NCBI GenBank assembly: GCA_963576725.1
Contig: OY755251.1
Span: 40,042,692-40,106,691 of the forward strand
Direction: 5' to 3'
DNA from: Azorinus chamasolen
Taxonomy: Eukaryota; Mollusca; Bivalvia; Cardiida; Solecurtidae
Length of the DNA stretch: 64,000 bases
Shown here: one piece after another, positions 45,061-55,859 of the stretch
How positions within the stretch are numbered: the first letter of the stretch is position 1
Layout of the letters: each line of letters starts with the position of its first letter
Position numbers and translations under genes: made by a program
Notes under the pieces: generated by a model
What the model saw: only the letters and a program-made list of their open reading frames with translations
The model's database searches: none
Told to the model about the DNA's origin: nothing

Positions 45061-45471
45061 CGTGCGTTCGTGCGTGCGTGTGTGTGATGGCATAAAATCC
45101 AACCGACGTAATTCAATCAGTATTCTGACATTTGTACTCTTCAGGAGACAGATATGGTGGTGTCACTCTTTGATAGCATTCAAAAAAAAAACATGGCGTG
45201 AATTCGTAACCGGACACATTTAAAACTGACACAGTGTTGTAGAGTCGTAGTTTCTACCACTCCCATGTGAATGCCGAGCGCTAGCAATGGGACTGGTTCT
45301 TCCTGTTTAACTTACTTGGGTATATCAACTGTATACCCACAGGCCGACGCCCTATATACTGAGCTAACCGGCTTGGTTGGTTAAAAAAATAAATCCAGAC
45401 GAAGGAGCAGATGAGGCAGTAACTACACTTGTGCACACATATTTTATGAGCATGATAATAATTAACCCTTT
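45061..45471. other. No gene recognised
   Basis: A GTGCG-type simple repeat sits at 45055-45085. On the minus strand near 45375-45330 an A-box-like TAGCTCAGTATATAGG is present without a B box, perhaps another SINE fragment. Confidence 0.35.
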
Positions 45472-45709
45472 ACTCCATAAACACGCCTTTCTATGCATCA
45501 GCAAACACAGAAGACCCAGATCAGACGGCTCTTGTTCCAACCGTCTGTTCTAGGTCTGCTCTGTTTGCTTATGATATAATATTGATATGATTCTACAGTT
45601 TTGCCATGGCCAAAACTCCCTGTGTCAATTTGCTATTCAAGCAAGTAATCTAACTAATATCCATGATGTCATTGTTTCTTATATGTGTATTTATGGAGTA
45701 AAGGGTTAA
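45472..45709. mobile_element. TTAA MITE family B, best copy
   Basis: 238 bp with perfect 20-bp termini TTAACCCTTTACTCCATAAA inverted at the right end. The interior holds facing arms around GACCCAGATCAGACGGCTC and CCGTCTGTTCTAGGTCTGC. It serves as reference for relics at 2292, 3550, 4690, 7800, 20420 and 26645, and for the 50-bp array at 21500-22115. Confidence 0.85.
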
Positions 45710-48299
45710 AGAGATTGCATTTCACTTAAACTTTAATCATGTATGCTTCTCTAACGGCCAGCATGATTCGGAATGTAGAACTTACATACCAAATGTATTT
45801 CATAATTTGTTTGCAAGACACGTGCGATTATATACATAACATCGAATGTATTTAGATACACATACTACTAGTTTATGATTGTAAATGTATTTAACACCTT
45901 TGTAAATTATCCAACCCTTGACCTTGTAATAAAACATTCCTTTCTTGACTTGTTAAAACAGCTGCTCATACGTGTAAAGAACAAGCTATACAAATACAAA
46001 CAATAGAGTTGTTTCAAGAAAGGTTTACTCTTGTAATTACGGTCTATACACCACATCTATTTTACATTTTGAGTACTGCTGGTGAAATATGTGCATATGT
46101 GGTGATTTATTTGGTTTAAAGCACTAACCTTAGGTTGAACCATTTCTAAGTTTAAGATATTATATGCTATGCATACATATGCATATTACTAAAACACTTT
46201 AAACAGTAATTAAATAGAAATAACTTCATAATGTGTTCATATTGGAGTGCGTTTTATATGTATTAATTTTGCAATCACAAAACAAGCTTTCATGACTGAA
46301 CACCAATGGCAAAACAGCTTGTTGCCAGGTAAATTGAATGAAAGACTTTATTTAACGAGGGTAGCTCAATTAGTCATAATGACTAATCTACCTTGAGGCC
46401 CTCAAAACAAGCATTTCATGCAAAATACAAAACAGTAAAACACAGATCTATATGTACACAAGAAATCAATGTTCAGATATTCAGTAATGTTGCGTCTGGA
46501 TAATTAATAAATGTTGTCTGCTTCAATTTTGTAGATTTATTCTTTATGGACACGCATTTGGATCCTGATTAAACTCCGAGTTACTTGGCGTCTAATCTGG
46601 ATCCAATCTGTTATCATAGATTTGATTTGCCACTAACATCCAAATAGTTAATATAAAGCTATAATATATAAAGTGTTGCACATAAAAAAGATGAAATGCT
46701 TGATGAGATGAGATGAGATGAGATGACATCTGACCCCGATTCAGTTGGATGAATGCACGCGCTATTAAAATCACATATTTGTGACGTCATTTACCCACGC
46801 TGTCATTATTATAAATACGAGAAAATATTTTTGTTCAGTACTAGTTAAACTAAAATGACCTCTGCTTCAAATTTTGAAAAATTCAGTTATGTGCAAACTA
46901 ATTGAACCTGATGAGAATTTGAGTTATTCAACCTCTCGTCTGGATCGAAACTGTATGCAGAAGGTTTATGACGGATTGAATTAATGAATGAAGGGCGTTC
47001 AGAGTAACTCAATTAATCTAAATGAATGAATGAATAAAATACCTTAATCAATAAGGGTAGCTCGGTTAGCCAAATGGCTAATCTACCCCGAGGCCCTCTG
47101 AATCGGTACATTTCATACATTTATGAGCAAAAATATCAATCACGGAACATATTATTAAACAATGTGTCAAGTACAGTAGTTACGCTATTAAACCATTTCA
47201 ATAATGCAAAATGAAATCAACATAATTATACAAACTACAGCAACAAATAGAACTGAACCAAGCCAGAAACCTCATTGGAAAGTTTCCTAATTGGATGCGT
47301 TCCGTTTGCGCCCTGTGTCTATATACATGTACATTTATAATTTTGTTTTGATGATGTAATTATCATTAATAGTAATTAAAGGTTGTGCTATTAACATGTT
47401 AACTTTGAAGAAAAGTAAGTTTCATTGATGCAAAAGATTAAAAATATCAAACCATGTACCCTATGTAACCTTTACAAAGAAATTGTATATTTATTCAGGC
47501 ATAGAATTAGGCAGAGAAATAAATTTAGTAAATAATCTAATGTGATTATTGTGTGGCATTGAACTGGTTTAAAATTGCTTTAAAACAATAACAACAGTAT
47601 CTTAGTAACATATGCAAATAAAAACAAAAACAATGCTAGATGACTTCCAACGTTGTGAGTTACAAACCTACATACGTCCCCTAGATTTAGACAAGAAACT
47701 TGAACAGCGTCTACTATGAATGAACATTGAATGAAATGAACAACATTACTTAACAAGGGTAACTAATCTTCATTGAGTCCCTCAATTAAAACAATCTCAT
47801 ACAAAGTACCAAACATTAAACAAAGTAACAATTCAGTTACAATGTGCGAAAGCGCTCTTCTGTCCCAGACAAATAATAAGAGACTCTGGCAATGAAGATT
47901 ATGTTTACAATAAAGGGCCAGACCAGACACTAAAACCCTTAGAGTCTGATCCAGTCCCACACTGCAAATTTATGGGTGAAAGACAAACGCTTCCGTTATT
48001 GCATACAAAATATTTATGAAACGATTTTAAAATAAATACACTTGGCATAAGAAAACCCTGTGACTTTCAGCTTGCAGAGAATGTCTTGTGCTTATTTTTG
48101 TCGGCTGACAAAGTTTAGTAAAGTTACGAAAAGAGATTCTTAGTGCAATACCAGTGTCACACAATTAAATCCTAATTATATATGATCTATTATTTCCGAT
48201 ATTGCAGACATTATAATTTTTTTTTATTAATATACCACATTTATATAGCGCTCTTTTCACACAGTTCAAAAGCGCTTCACATGGATGAAATCAATAATC
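45710..48299. other. No gene; scattered short repeats
   Basis: A MITE-A core lies at about 46555-46610. A GATGA pentanucleotide run occupies 46702-46725. Three copies of a hairpin repeat with GGGTAGCTC, facing TTAG/CTAA arms and GAGGCCCTC occur near 46360, 47050 and (degenerate) 47755, each next to a GAATGAATGAA-type stretch. A word TTTATATAGCGCTCTTTTCA is at 48240. No coding sequence supported. Confidence 0.5.
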
Positions 48300-48795
48300 G
48301 GAACGAACCACATTATTATCTTTCAGACAATGAAAGGTTTACAATAGATATACAATGACTGTCCATCCGGTCAATGAAAGGATATACAAAAGATATGCAA
48401 TAGATATGAAATCATAAACCGGAAGCAACCGCATGATCGTCCATCCAGTCAATGAAAGATATGTGATAGATATACAATAAATATAAAATCACTAACTGGT
48501 AGGAAACACATGATTATCTACCCCGTCAATGAATGATATGCAATAGATAATAGATATACATTAAATATAAAGCATTAACCGGTAGGAACCACATAATTAT
48601 CCACCTGATCAATGAAATATATTGCAATAGATATACAATAAATATAAAATCACTAACCGGTAGGAACCACATGATTATCTACCCAGTCAATGAAAGATAT
48701 GCAATAGATATACAATAATTAAGATATATATATATAATAAGTATGAAATCACTAACCGGTAGGAACCACATGATTATCTACCTGGTCAATGAGAC
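48300..48795. repeat. Minisatellite of ~70-85-bp units
   Basis: Six or so imperfect units sharing ATATACAATAAATATAAAATC, AACCGGTAGGAACCACATG, ATTATCTACCCAGTCAATGA and AAGATATGCAATAGAT. Units vary by small indels. Confidence 0.8.
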
Positions 48796-49714
48796 ATCCA
48801 GATGAATAATGGACAACAACTTAATGTGTTATTTAACTCTTGGTATGCTAGGTATTTCCTGTTTTCTGTTGTCATCTAGATCTACAGCATCAGGGAAAAT
48901 AATATTGTATTCTGTATCCTCATATTTTGAAGTAATAAAGTATTTGTGGCAACCAGTGTGGATCTAAGATCAGACACGCGCAAACGTTAAACCTGGTGTC
49001 TGAATCCAAACTGTTTACATATGTTTTCAATGGCAAGAAAGTTAAGCTAGAAACAGGCGAAGAGTTAAAAAAAAACAAGAAACGTATGAACAGTAATAAC
49101 TTATAAACAATGGATTAATACCTATAGTACAGAGACAATATTCCAAGTCGTACAAAGACAATATTCATTTGCAGAATAATTCATCTGCTAGATTGAATCT
49201 GATTCAAGTTCGAAGAACCATGCGTGTCAGACAGTTTGAACGCAAGTCAGACGCAAACGTAACCATGCATCTTAACTGGGTTTAAACCGGATATATAACC
49301 CTTACAGCGATGACTTTTCAAACGGACTATTCCAAAATTCAAACAGGTTAAGCTTATGGTTAATATTAAGGGGTTTCTGGAAAGAAGGAGCATCATTAAA
49401 GAAGGAACATCATAAACTGAAACTAGATCAACTGACACTAAATGAGACACACAAGGCTGTCCCGAGCCGCAATCCGGGTGGTTTCAATGAGATTGGGTTA
49501 TCCCTACCATCAAGATCCACCACCCAGCACAGATTTAAATCGTAAAAATATTGTATAGTACTGTTCCAGACGATAAATGATAGAATGATAGCAATTATAT
49601 TATTACAATGTTTGCTGTCTATGTTGTAATTATATAACTAAATACATTTGAGGTTTACAAACATTCAATCTAACATCTTTAAAATCATTCGACATGATAT
49701 CTTTGTGTTGAATA
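48796..49714. other. No gene; LINE 3' flank
   Basis: Contains a MITE-A-like core near 48955-49020. From about 49450 on it may be the 3' untranslated part of the LINE fragment that ends at 49715. Nothing else recognised. Confidence 0.35.
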
Positions 49715-50698
49715 TTACTGAGATTTTATCCATCTTGTAAAGTGTGTCGTAAAACTAACAATAGTGTTCATACATCGTATTGAGTTTGGTATTTTATTCC
49801 ATATGGAAGGTCCTGAATAAGATATGCTTTCTTTAAATTGTTCTAATTTTGGTCGTGGAGTCTTGTAATTGACATGGCACGATGATCTTAAACTAGTGTA
49901 TCGTTTATTCTCTCTGTTAAACATTTCAGAAATGTAACCTGGTACCAAGCCTGTTGATATTTTATACATAAATTTGGCTTTATGTAAGATAATTCTTTCA
50001 TGCAGGTTAAGACAATGCATTTCTTCCATTGCATTGGAAACAGTTGTACATTCCTGACCAAATATTATTTTACAAGCTCTTTTTTGTAGAATACATAGTT
50101 TATTGATATTAGTAGAGCTAGTGCCACTCCAAATAATATTGCAGAAGTCTAAATGTGGCTGGATATAGGCTTTATAGAAAATAATTCTGGCATAAATAGG
50201 AAGATAAAATTTGATCCGAGATAGCAACCATAGATTGGTTAATATTTTCTTTTTTACTTTAAAAACATGGTTATCCCATTTCAGATTTTCATTGATATAT
50301 ACGGCTTATAATTTTTCACCTGTTGATGCATTGAGCTCAATATTTTTAAACATAAGAGAAAATTTGTTCTCAGAAAGCCTGGCCCGTCTATGGGGAGTTG
50401 TAATCATTAAAACCTTCGTCTTATCTGTGTTCAGGACCATTCCATTGCAAGTGCACCAAGTTTCAAGTAGGTTTAAACAAGATTGTAAATGAAGTTCTAT
50501 TGTATGTTTTGATTTATGAATATTACAAATGGTAGTATCGTCTGCGTACATATCTGTGCTGCAATTACTACTTGAAATTGCAAAAGGAAGATCATTGATA
50601 AATAAAAGAAATAGTAACGGAACTAGAATGGATCCCTGTGGAACGCCACATGTAATGTTTTGTTCCGATGACATGATACCATTTATGTTTTCTGTCAT
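49715..50698 (-). pseudogene. Non-LTR retrotransposon reverse transcriptase, C-terminal half
   Basis: One frame interrupted by a single TAA at 50306-50308. Before it: GVPQGSILVPLLFLLFINDL (RT motif with PQGS) and YADDT, the catalytic YxDD. After it: thumb and C-terminal region with LSRIKFYLPIYARIIFYKAY, LQKRACKII and the W-N-x-I-P-x-S-I-R ending common in Jockey/CR1-type LINEs. It is 5' truncated as usual for LINE insertions; no endonuclease domain is present. It lies between the CCHC fragment and noncoding DNA, on the same strand as the LTR element. Confidence 0.8.
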
Positions 50699-50957
50699 TT
50701 AGACAATGTTCCTGTTTATGACCAATATTTCCACAGGACCAACATGTAACAGCTGAGCGGTGTCTGCACTTAAACGTTTCATGGTTACTTTCACCGCATT
50801 TGAAACATGTGCGGGCTGATTGACCAAGAGTTATGACATTCCTTCTGAAACGATTACCCTTTCTAAGTTTCCTCGCCTCCTGTAAAGAGACAGCATTATC
50901 AAAGCTATGAACAATGTCTATAGTATTGTTAATAGTACCAAGTATCTGCTTAGACAT
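50592..50957 (-). pseudogene. Tandem CCHC zinc-knuckle fragment (gag/ORF1-like)
   Basis: A 121-codon frame whose residues about 50-85 carry two CCHC knuckles, C-F-K-C-G-x4-H-x4-C and C-W-S-C-G-x4-H-x4-C. Such knuckles bind nucleic acid in gag or LINE ORF1 proteins. The last third overlaps the start of the LINE reverse transcriptase in another frame, so the knuckle part really covers about 50957-50703. It may be ORF1 of the same LINE with deletion between, or an unrelated retroelement. The LTR retrotransposon begins 60 bp upstream and probably inserted into this sequence. Confidence 0.55.
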
Positions 50958-51020
50958 CGATATAACTTAATACAGATTGGTATCAAATTCGCTTTTATTT
51001 TATTCATCGAAATATATAAC

Positions 51021-51368
51021 TGTAACGAATTCTTCGTGACGAAACTAAAACAGCACGCAAAGTCCAAGTATCACTTTTAATAATCCTCCAGCAACACAGT
51101 AATACAGTACCACAATTATAACAACTCACAACTAACTGTCTCAAAAGTGGCCTTATATAGGGAAAGTGACTCCGCCAGCTCCGGCAGCTCCGTCTGCTCC
51201 GCCAACTCCTGTAACTCGTGCAGGAGTTCGTGCAGCAGCTCGTGCAGCTCGTAATACAAATGGTAGTACCTCTTGACAAAAGGTTTACGACTGTCATAAT
51301 AATGACGGAGTCATACCCCAATTCACCACAGTAGCTGTATTAAGCTCTAAATGAGCACAAATACTACA
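51021..51368 (-). repeat. 3' LTR of the gypsy element
   Basis: 348 bp. On the minus strand it starts TGTAGTATTTGTGCTC and ends GAATTCGTTACA, so it has TG...CA ends. A TATA-like CTATATAAGG occurs at about 51160-51151. It contains short CTCC-GC and CTGCACGAG direct repeats near 51175-51250. Confidence 0.93.
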
Positions 51369-51698
51369 TTACTCCCTCTTATCTTTAAAGTTGAACCTCC
51401 ACTGTTCAATCAAAATCAATAATAAAACAAACATAATAGAAATGAAAACTACTGAAACAAAATGTTAAACAAAAACCAACTCGATTGTCAACCGACAATT
51501 AAAATTGAACGATACGTCTCTCCTTTAACTTTGTGCCTTACTAAATATTCCTTAGGGCTGTAATGATGCATACTTTGATTAAAATGAGGTGAATCATTGC
51601 ATCACTACGGAGTAATTCAACATTACTGTTCAAATTGTACATGTATAAAAGAAAAAATCAAAACAGTAATCTTAACAAGTCATATTAAAATCAATCAA

Positions 51699-54600
51699 TC
51701 AATCAATCAATGTGTAATAGTCTCTGTACATAACTGGTTCTTCCGGATAACGTTGTCCATCTACGTATGCCACACGCCTGGTGAACGTAATGGAAAACAC
51801 TTCCATCAGAGAATGTCCTTCGAAAACATCCATACCCCTTTGTTCATTTGCATTCATATCCATTTGTTCTACATCGTTGTCATCTCCTCCAATTATAGAG
51901 TACTCGCCATCACTTTGGTCATTAACATCAGTGTCAATATCACTCACTAAAGAATAATCATCGTCATTTTGATCATTCATATCAGTGTCACTATCACTTA
52001 TTATAGGATCTTGATCACAATCATCTTGGACATCACCATCAGTGTCATTGTCGATTACAATCACTTCCTCATTGTCCACCTCTCCTACAAAATCGGTGTC
52101 ACTGCCACGTCCTTCCTTATCATCACTGTTCGCTTCTTCTTCATTATCACATCTTTCACTAACAACACTAACATCATCTTCATTATCACATCTTTCACTA
52201 ACAACACTAACCTCTTCTTCTTCATTATCACATCTTTCACTAACAACACTAACCTCTTCTTCTGCATTGTCTCGTCCTTCCTCCTCAACGCTTACTTCCT
52301 CCTCTACATTATCATATCCTTCACTAACCTCTCTAACCTCTTCTGCTACATTGTCACATTTGTCCTCTTCTACACCGTCATACAAACTATCATGTCCATT
52401 ATTCACGACACTATTTAAGTCTTCCTCAACATCATCACATTTCTCATTCACTTGGTCCGTATCCAAACTAAATTCGTCACCGTGGTTCATAATAATCAAA
52501 TCATCAAACAGATTAACTGACTCTATTTGCGCAAACGGATCATCCTGTCCTTGCGACTCTACAGGGCCTGTAAGATCACTGTCGAAACTAAGAACAATAT
52601 GGTCGCCACCCATCCCGTCAAGGTTCGTATAGAAATTGTTACTCCTAATTGTTTCGGGAATTAATTCATCGTCACTGACGTCTTCATATGTAAAATTCAC
52701 TCGCTCCTGCAGCAAATCCAAAATACTATCATCCTCGCTGACGTCTTCAAAAGAGTTTGTTGTTGGCTGTTTATCCCCCCTAGGAGCTCCTATCGCAGCC
52801 TCTGATGCAGCTCGATTTCCAATATTGTGTTTAAGAATTAAGTGTTTTTTTAGGTAGGAACGCCTTATGAATTTTGACGAACAGTTCCCCACAGTACAGT
52901 TCCAGTATTCAACCTTCAAATGTTTTTCTTTAATGTGACGAACTAAATTCCGTTTCTGTGCGTACTTTCGCCCACACGTGTCACACACGTATTCCATTTC
53001 TGAAATGTCACTGCTTGAAGAAATATGTCTTGACACTTCGAAGCGCGGACTACAAATGACCAATTCTTTTGTTATCAAGACACCATCATCTGCACGTGCA
53101 GCCCGTGGACAGTCCTTTGTATGTCTTTGCTCCGCCAAGGCTGACACGCAAGATTCACGGGAATCATGCACAAGTCCAAACAACTGCTCCGCCTGACCAC
53201 TTGCTCCGTCCAGTACACTTATTTTAAAAGCTTGCTCCGCCGTAAACGAATGCACCTGTTGACACTGATTTTGAATTCGCCGAATAAAACAAACACATTT
53301 TGCATCAATTTCGTCTGTGTTTTGTGTGATACAACCTGTCAACGGCTTTGTCTTGTTCTCAATGTTGTTAGAATCACCATTATTAACAGCACATGTAGGA
53401 TTTTTCGACTGCGGTTTTGCGAATGAACTGACATCAGGATAATTCACAGTATCATTTGCTCCATTTTGAAATTGTTTCAGGTCTATAACAATTGTCTTCT
53501 CTCCATTGTATTTCTTGATGTTATCACCATGGACTATAACAGCAGGTGAATCTGAGGAATGTTGAATCTTAAATAGTACATCACACAGTTTTCCAGCAAT
53601 TACCCACGGACCTGTCCAGTGTCTTCGAATATTTGTTTTCAGTCCTGGTGGAGATTGTTTTTGATTTCTCCACACCAAATCACCTACTTGATACTTGTAT
53701 TCCTTGACGCGACAATCGTACTGTTTCTTCTGGCGGGAGGTGGCCTTTTTCAAATTCTCCCTCACAATCGCATGTGCATTCCTTAACTTGTCTTGCAGTT
53801 GGATTACATACTCAGATGGATTCTTCCTGTTCTTATTCTGATTTAACGCATGTTGAACCATGAAGTCCAATGGTAATGCCATTTCTTCACCATACACTAG
53901 TCTATGTGGACTTAAACTTGTGCTTTCATGTGGAGTGCTATTATAGGCCATCACAATAAAATCAATGTGAGTATCCCAGTCCTTTTGATCACTCGCTACA
54001 TACTTAGACAAGATATTTTGTATTGTTCTGTTCATTCTTTCCACTAATCCATCTGATCTGGGATGCAAAGGTGTTGTTTGAGACTTGCTTATTTCTAACA
54101 GCTTGCACACTTCCAGGAACAATGCACTTGTGAATTGCCGTCCTTGGTCCGAATGTATTTCCCGTGGACATCCATATCGCTTTATCCAACCACGGACAAC
54201 ACGATCAGCAACAGTTTGTGCAGTAATGTCTGGTAGAGGAAATATCTCCGTTAGTTTGGTGAAATAGTCACTGATAACGAGAATATGTGTGTTTCCAGTC
54301 CTTGACTTAGGGAAAGGTCCAGCTATGTCACACGCAATGCGTTCGAATCTGCCCCCAACTATATATGACTTCATAGGATGTCTCTTTGTTCGTTGGGGGT
54401 TATTGGCTTCGCCACATATTTCACAAGCACGCACATAATCCGCCACCGACTGTTGCATTTTTACCCAATGAAACGGACTCGCCTTTGCCTTTTCCAGCGT
54501 TTTCTTGATGCCCAGATGTCCTGCACTATGCGCATCATGAACAAACCACAACACAGATGAAACAAATGTGGATGGAATACATATTTTCAAGCTCTTATTC

Positions 54601-55847
54601 CTATCGGAATATTCCCATTTGATACATAGTAAACCGTTGTAAACTTCTAGTAATTCCCATCTAGCGATCCAGTATTTCGTATATGGGCATTTGTCATTTA
54701 TATCAGCCGAAGATGGCTTCTCTGCGCCGGATTCCTTCAAATCTAGAACATATTTCAAGCAATCGTCACTAACCTGAATACATCGCAATCTAGCTTCTGA
54801 TAAATCAACATCCGGTTTGTCTCTCTGATGAGCTTGATCTGGCCTATTTGCTTTTCGTCCAGGCTTCCGCTTTTGCTTTCGTCTACATTCCCTGGATGTA
54901 CCACCAACATTTGGAATGTCTGTATCACTAACATCCTCCGAATCATCCACAGCAAATACATTTTGAATGTGTAATATGGAATCACTTTCCCCTTCTTTGA
55001 CCGTACCCATGTACTCACTGTTATTTAAAGGCATTTCGCACTGCCTACACACAACTGTATCTCCTCTGACGACCCTTGACAAAAAGTCTGCATTGGAATG
55101 CTTGTCCCCAGGTCGATGCACAATGGTGTAATCGAACTGACTGAGCAATTCAAGCCACCTATGAACTTGTCCGTCAGGTTCTTTAAATTTACTGAGCCAT
55201 CTGAGTGAACTGTGATCACTTCTCACTGTAAAATGTCTTCCCAATAAATAGTGTTTAAATCGACCCGTAAAGAATACCACAGATAACATCTCTTTCCTAG
55301 TAACACAATACCGTTGCTCCGCCGAGTTTAGAGTTCTACTTGCATATGCTATTACACGTTCATGTCCTCCTTGTACCTGAGATAGTACAGCTCCGATAGC
55401 ACTACTACTTGCGTCACAATCAAGAATGAACTCTCCGCCATTCGTATCCGGATATGCAAGAACTGGAGCACTGCACAACTTCTCTTTAAGTGTTACAAAA
55501 GCATTTTCACAAAACTCATCCCAGTTCCATTTGGCATTTTTCTTTGTTAAATCATACAACGGCCTGGCAATGTCTGAGTAGCTGTGTATATATTTCCGGT
55601 AATACGATGTAAATCCCAGGAATTGTCTAACTTCCTTCACACAGTTTGGTCTTGATATGTATTTCACCGCATCACATTTTGTTGGATCTGGTTTAATTCC
55701 ATCTTTTGAAATCATATGACCTAGAAATAGAGTTTCTTGTTTAAAGAATGAACACTTCTTTGCCTTCAATTTTAATCCTGCCTTTAGAAGTCGTTCAAAA
55801 ACAGTCTTAATGTCAGCTAAGTGGTTCTCGAATGTTGAACTATACAC
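51699..55847 (-). CDS. pol: gypsy pol, part 2: RT end, RNase H, integrase, C2H2 and acidic extension
   Basis: A 1382-codon frame. Residues 1-100 finish the reverse transcriptase (LFLGHMISKDGIKP, FLGFTSYYRKYI). RNase H lies at about 138-260 (ILDCDASSSAIGAVLSQ, HRPGDKHSNADFLSR). The integrase zinc region is at about 436-478 (H-x3-H...C-x2-C). The catalytic core has D507, D567 and E603, the last two 35 residues apart. A GPY/F-type module is at about 720-775. About 580 more residues follow, unusual for gypsy: two C2H2 fingers at 955-977 and 984-1006, then a strongly acidic tail with several CDNEEEEVSVVSER-like repeats. The frame is continuous with 55860-56324 apart from the stop in YxDD. Confidence 0.9.
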   Translation of the reverse strand: MYSSTFENHLADIKTVFERLLKAGLKLKAKKCSFFKQETLFLGHMISKDGIKPDPTKCDAVKYISRPNCVKEVRQFLGFTSYYRKYIHSYSDIARPLYDLTKKNAKWNWDEFCENAFVTLKEKLCSAPVLAYPDTNGGEFILDCDASSSAIGAVLSQVQGGHERVIAYASRTLNSAEQRYCVTRKEMLSVVFFTGRFKHYLLGRHFTVRSDHSSLRWLSKFKEPDGQVHRWLELLSQFDYTIVHRPGDKHSNADFLSRVVRGDTVVCRQCEMPLNNSEYMGTVKEGESDSILHIQNVFAVDDSEDVSDTDIPNVGGTSRECRRKQKRKPGRKANRPDQAHQRDKPDVDLSEARLRCIQVSDDCLKYVLDLKESGAEKPSSADINDKCPYTKYWIARWELLEVYNGLLCIKWEYSDRNKSLKICIPSTFVSSVLWFVHDAHSAGHLGIKKTLEKAKASPFHWVKMQQSVADYVRACEICGEANNPQRTKRHPMKSYIVGGRFERIACDIAGPFPKSRTGNTHILVISDYFTKLTEIFPLPDITAQTVADRVVRGWIKRYGCPREIHSDQGRQFTSALFLEVCKLLEISKSQTTPLHPRSDGLVERMNRTIQNILSKYVASDQKDWDTHIDFIVMAYNSTPHESTSLSPHRLVYGEEMALPLDFMVQHALNQNKNRKNPSEYVIQLQDKLRNAHAIVRENLKKATSRQKKQYDCRVKEYKYQVGDLVWRNQKQSPPGLKTNIRRHWTGPWVIAGKLCDVLFKIQHSSDSPAVIVHGDNIKKYNGEKTIVIDLKQFQNGANDTVNYPDVSSFAKPQSKNPTCAVNNGDSNNIENKTKPLTGCITQNTDEIDAKCVCFIRRIQNQCQQVHSFTAEQAFKISVLDGASGQAEQLFGLVHDSRESCVSALAEQRHTKDCPRAARADDGVLITKELVICSPRFEVSRHISSSSDISEMEYVCDTCGRKYAQKRNLVRHIKEKHLKVEYWNCTVGNCSSKFIRRSYLKKHLILKHNIGNRAASEAAIGAPRGDKQPTTNSFEDVSEDDSILDLLQERVNFTYEDVSDDELIPETIRSNNFYTNLDGMGGDHIVLSFDSDLTGPVESQGQDDPFAQIESVNLFDDLIIMNHGDEFSLDTDQVNEKCDDVEEDLNSVVNNGHDSLYDGVEEDKCDNVAEEVREVSEGYDNVEEEVSVEEEGRDNAEEEVSVVSERCDNEEEEVSVVSERCDNEDDVSVVSERCDNEEEANSDDKEGRGSDTDFVGEVDNEEVIVIDNDTDGDVQDDCDQDPIISDSDTDMNDQNDDDYSLVSDIDTDVNDQSDGEYSIIGGDDNDVEQMDMNANEQRGMDVFEGHSLMEVFSITFTRRVAYVDGQRYPEEPVMYRDYYTLID

Positions 55848-55859
55848 AATGATGTCATC

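Noticed and set aside
45330..45375. Second tRNA-like head on the minus strand
   Set aside because: Only an A-box-like word is present; no B box or stem pairing.
51969..52632. Plus-strand frames of 149 and 196 codons rich in I/F or S/T
   Set aside because: They are antisense shadows of the acidic repeat tail of gypsy pol.
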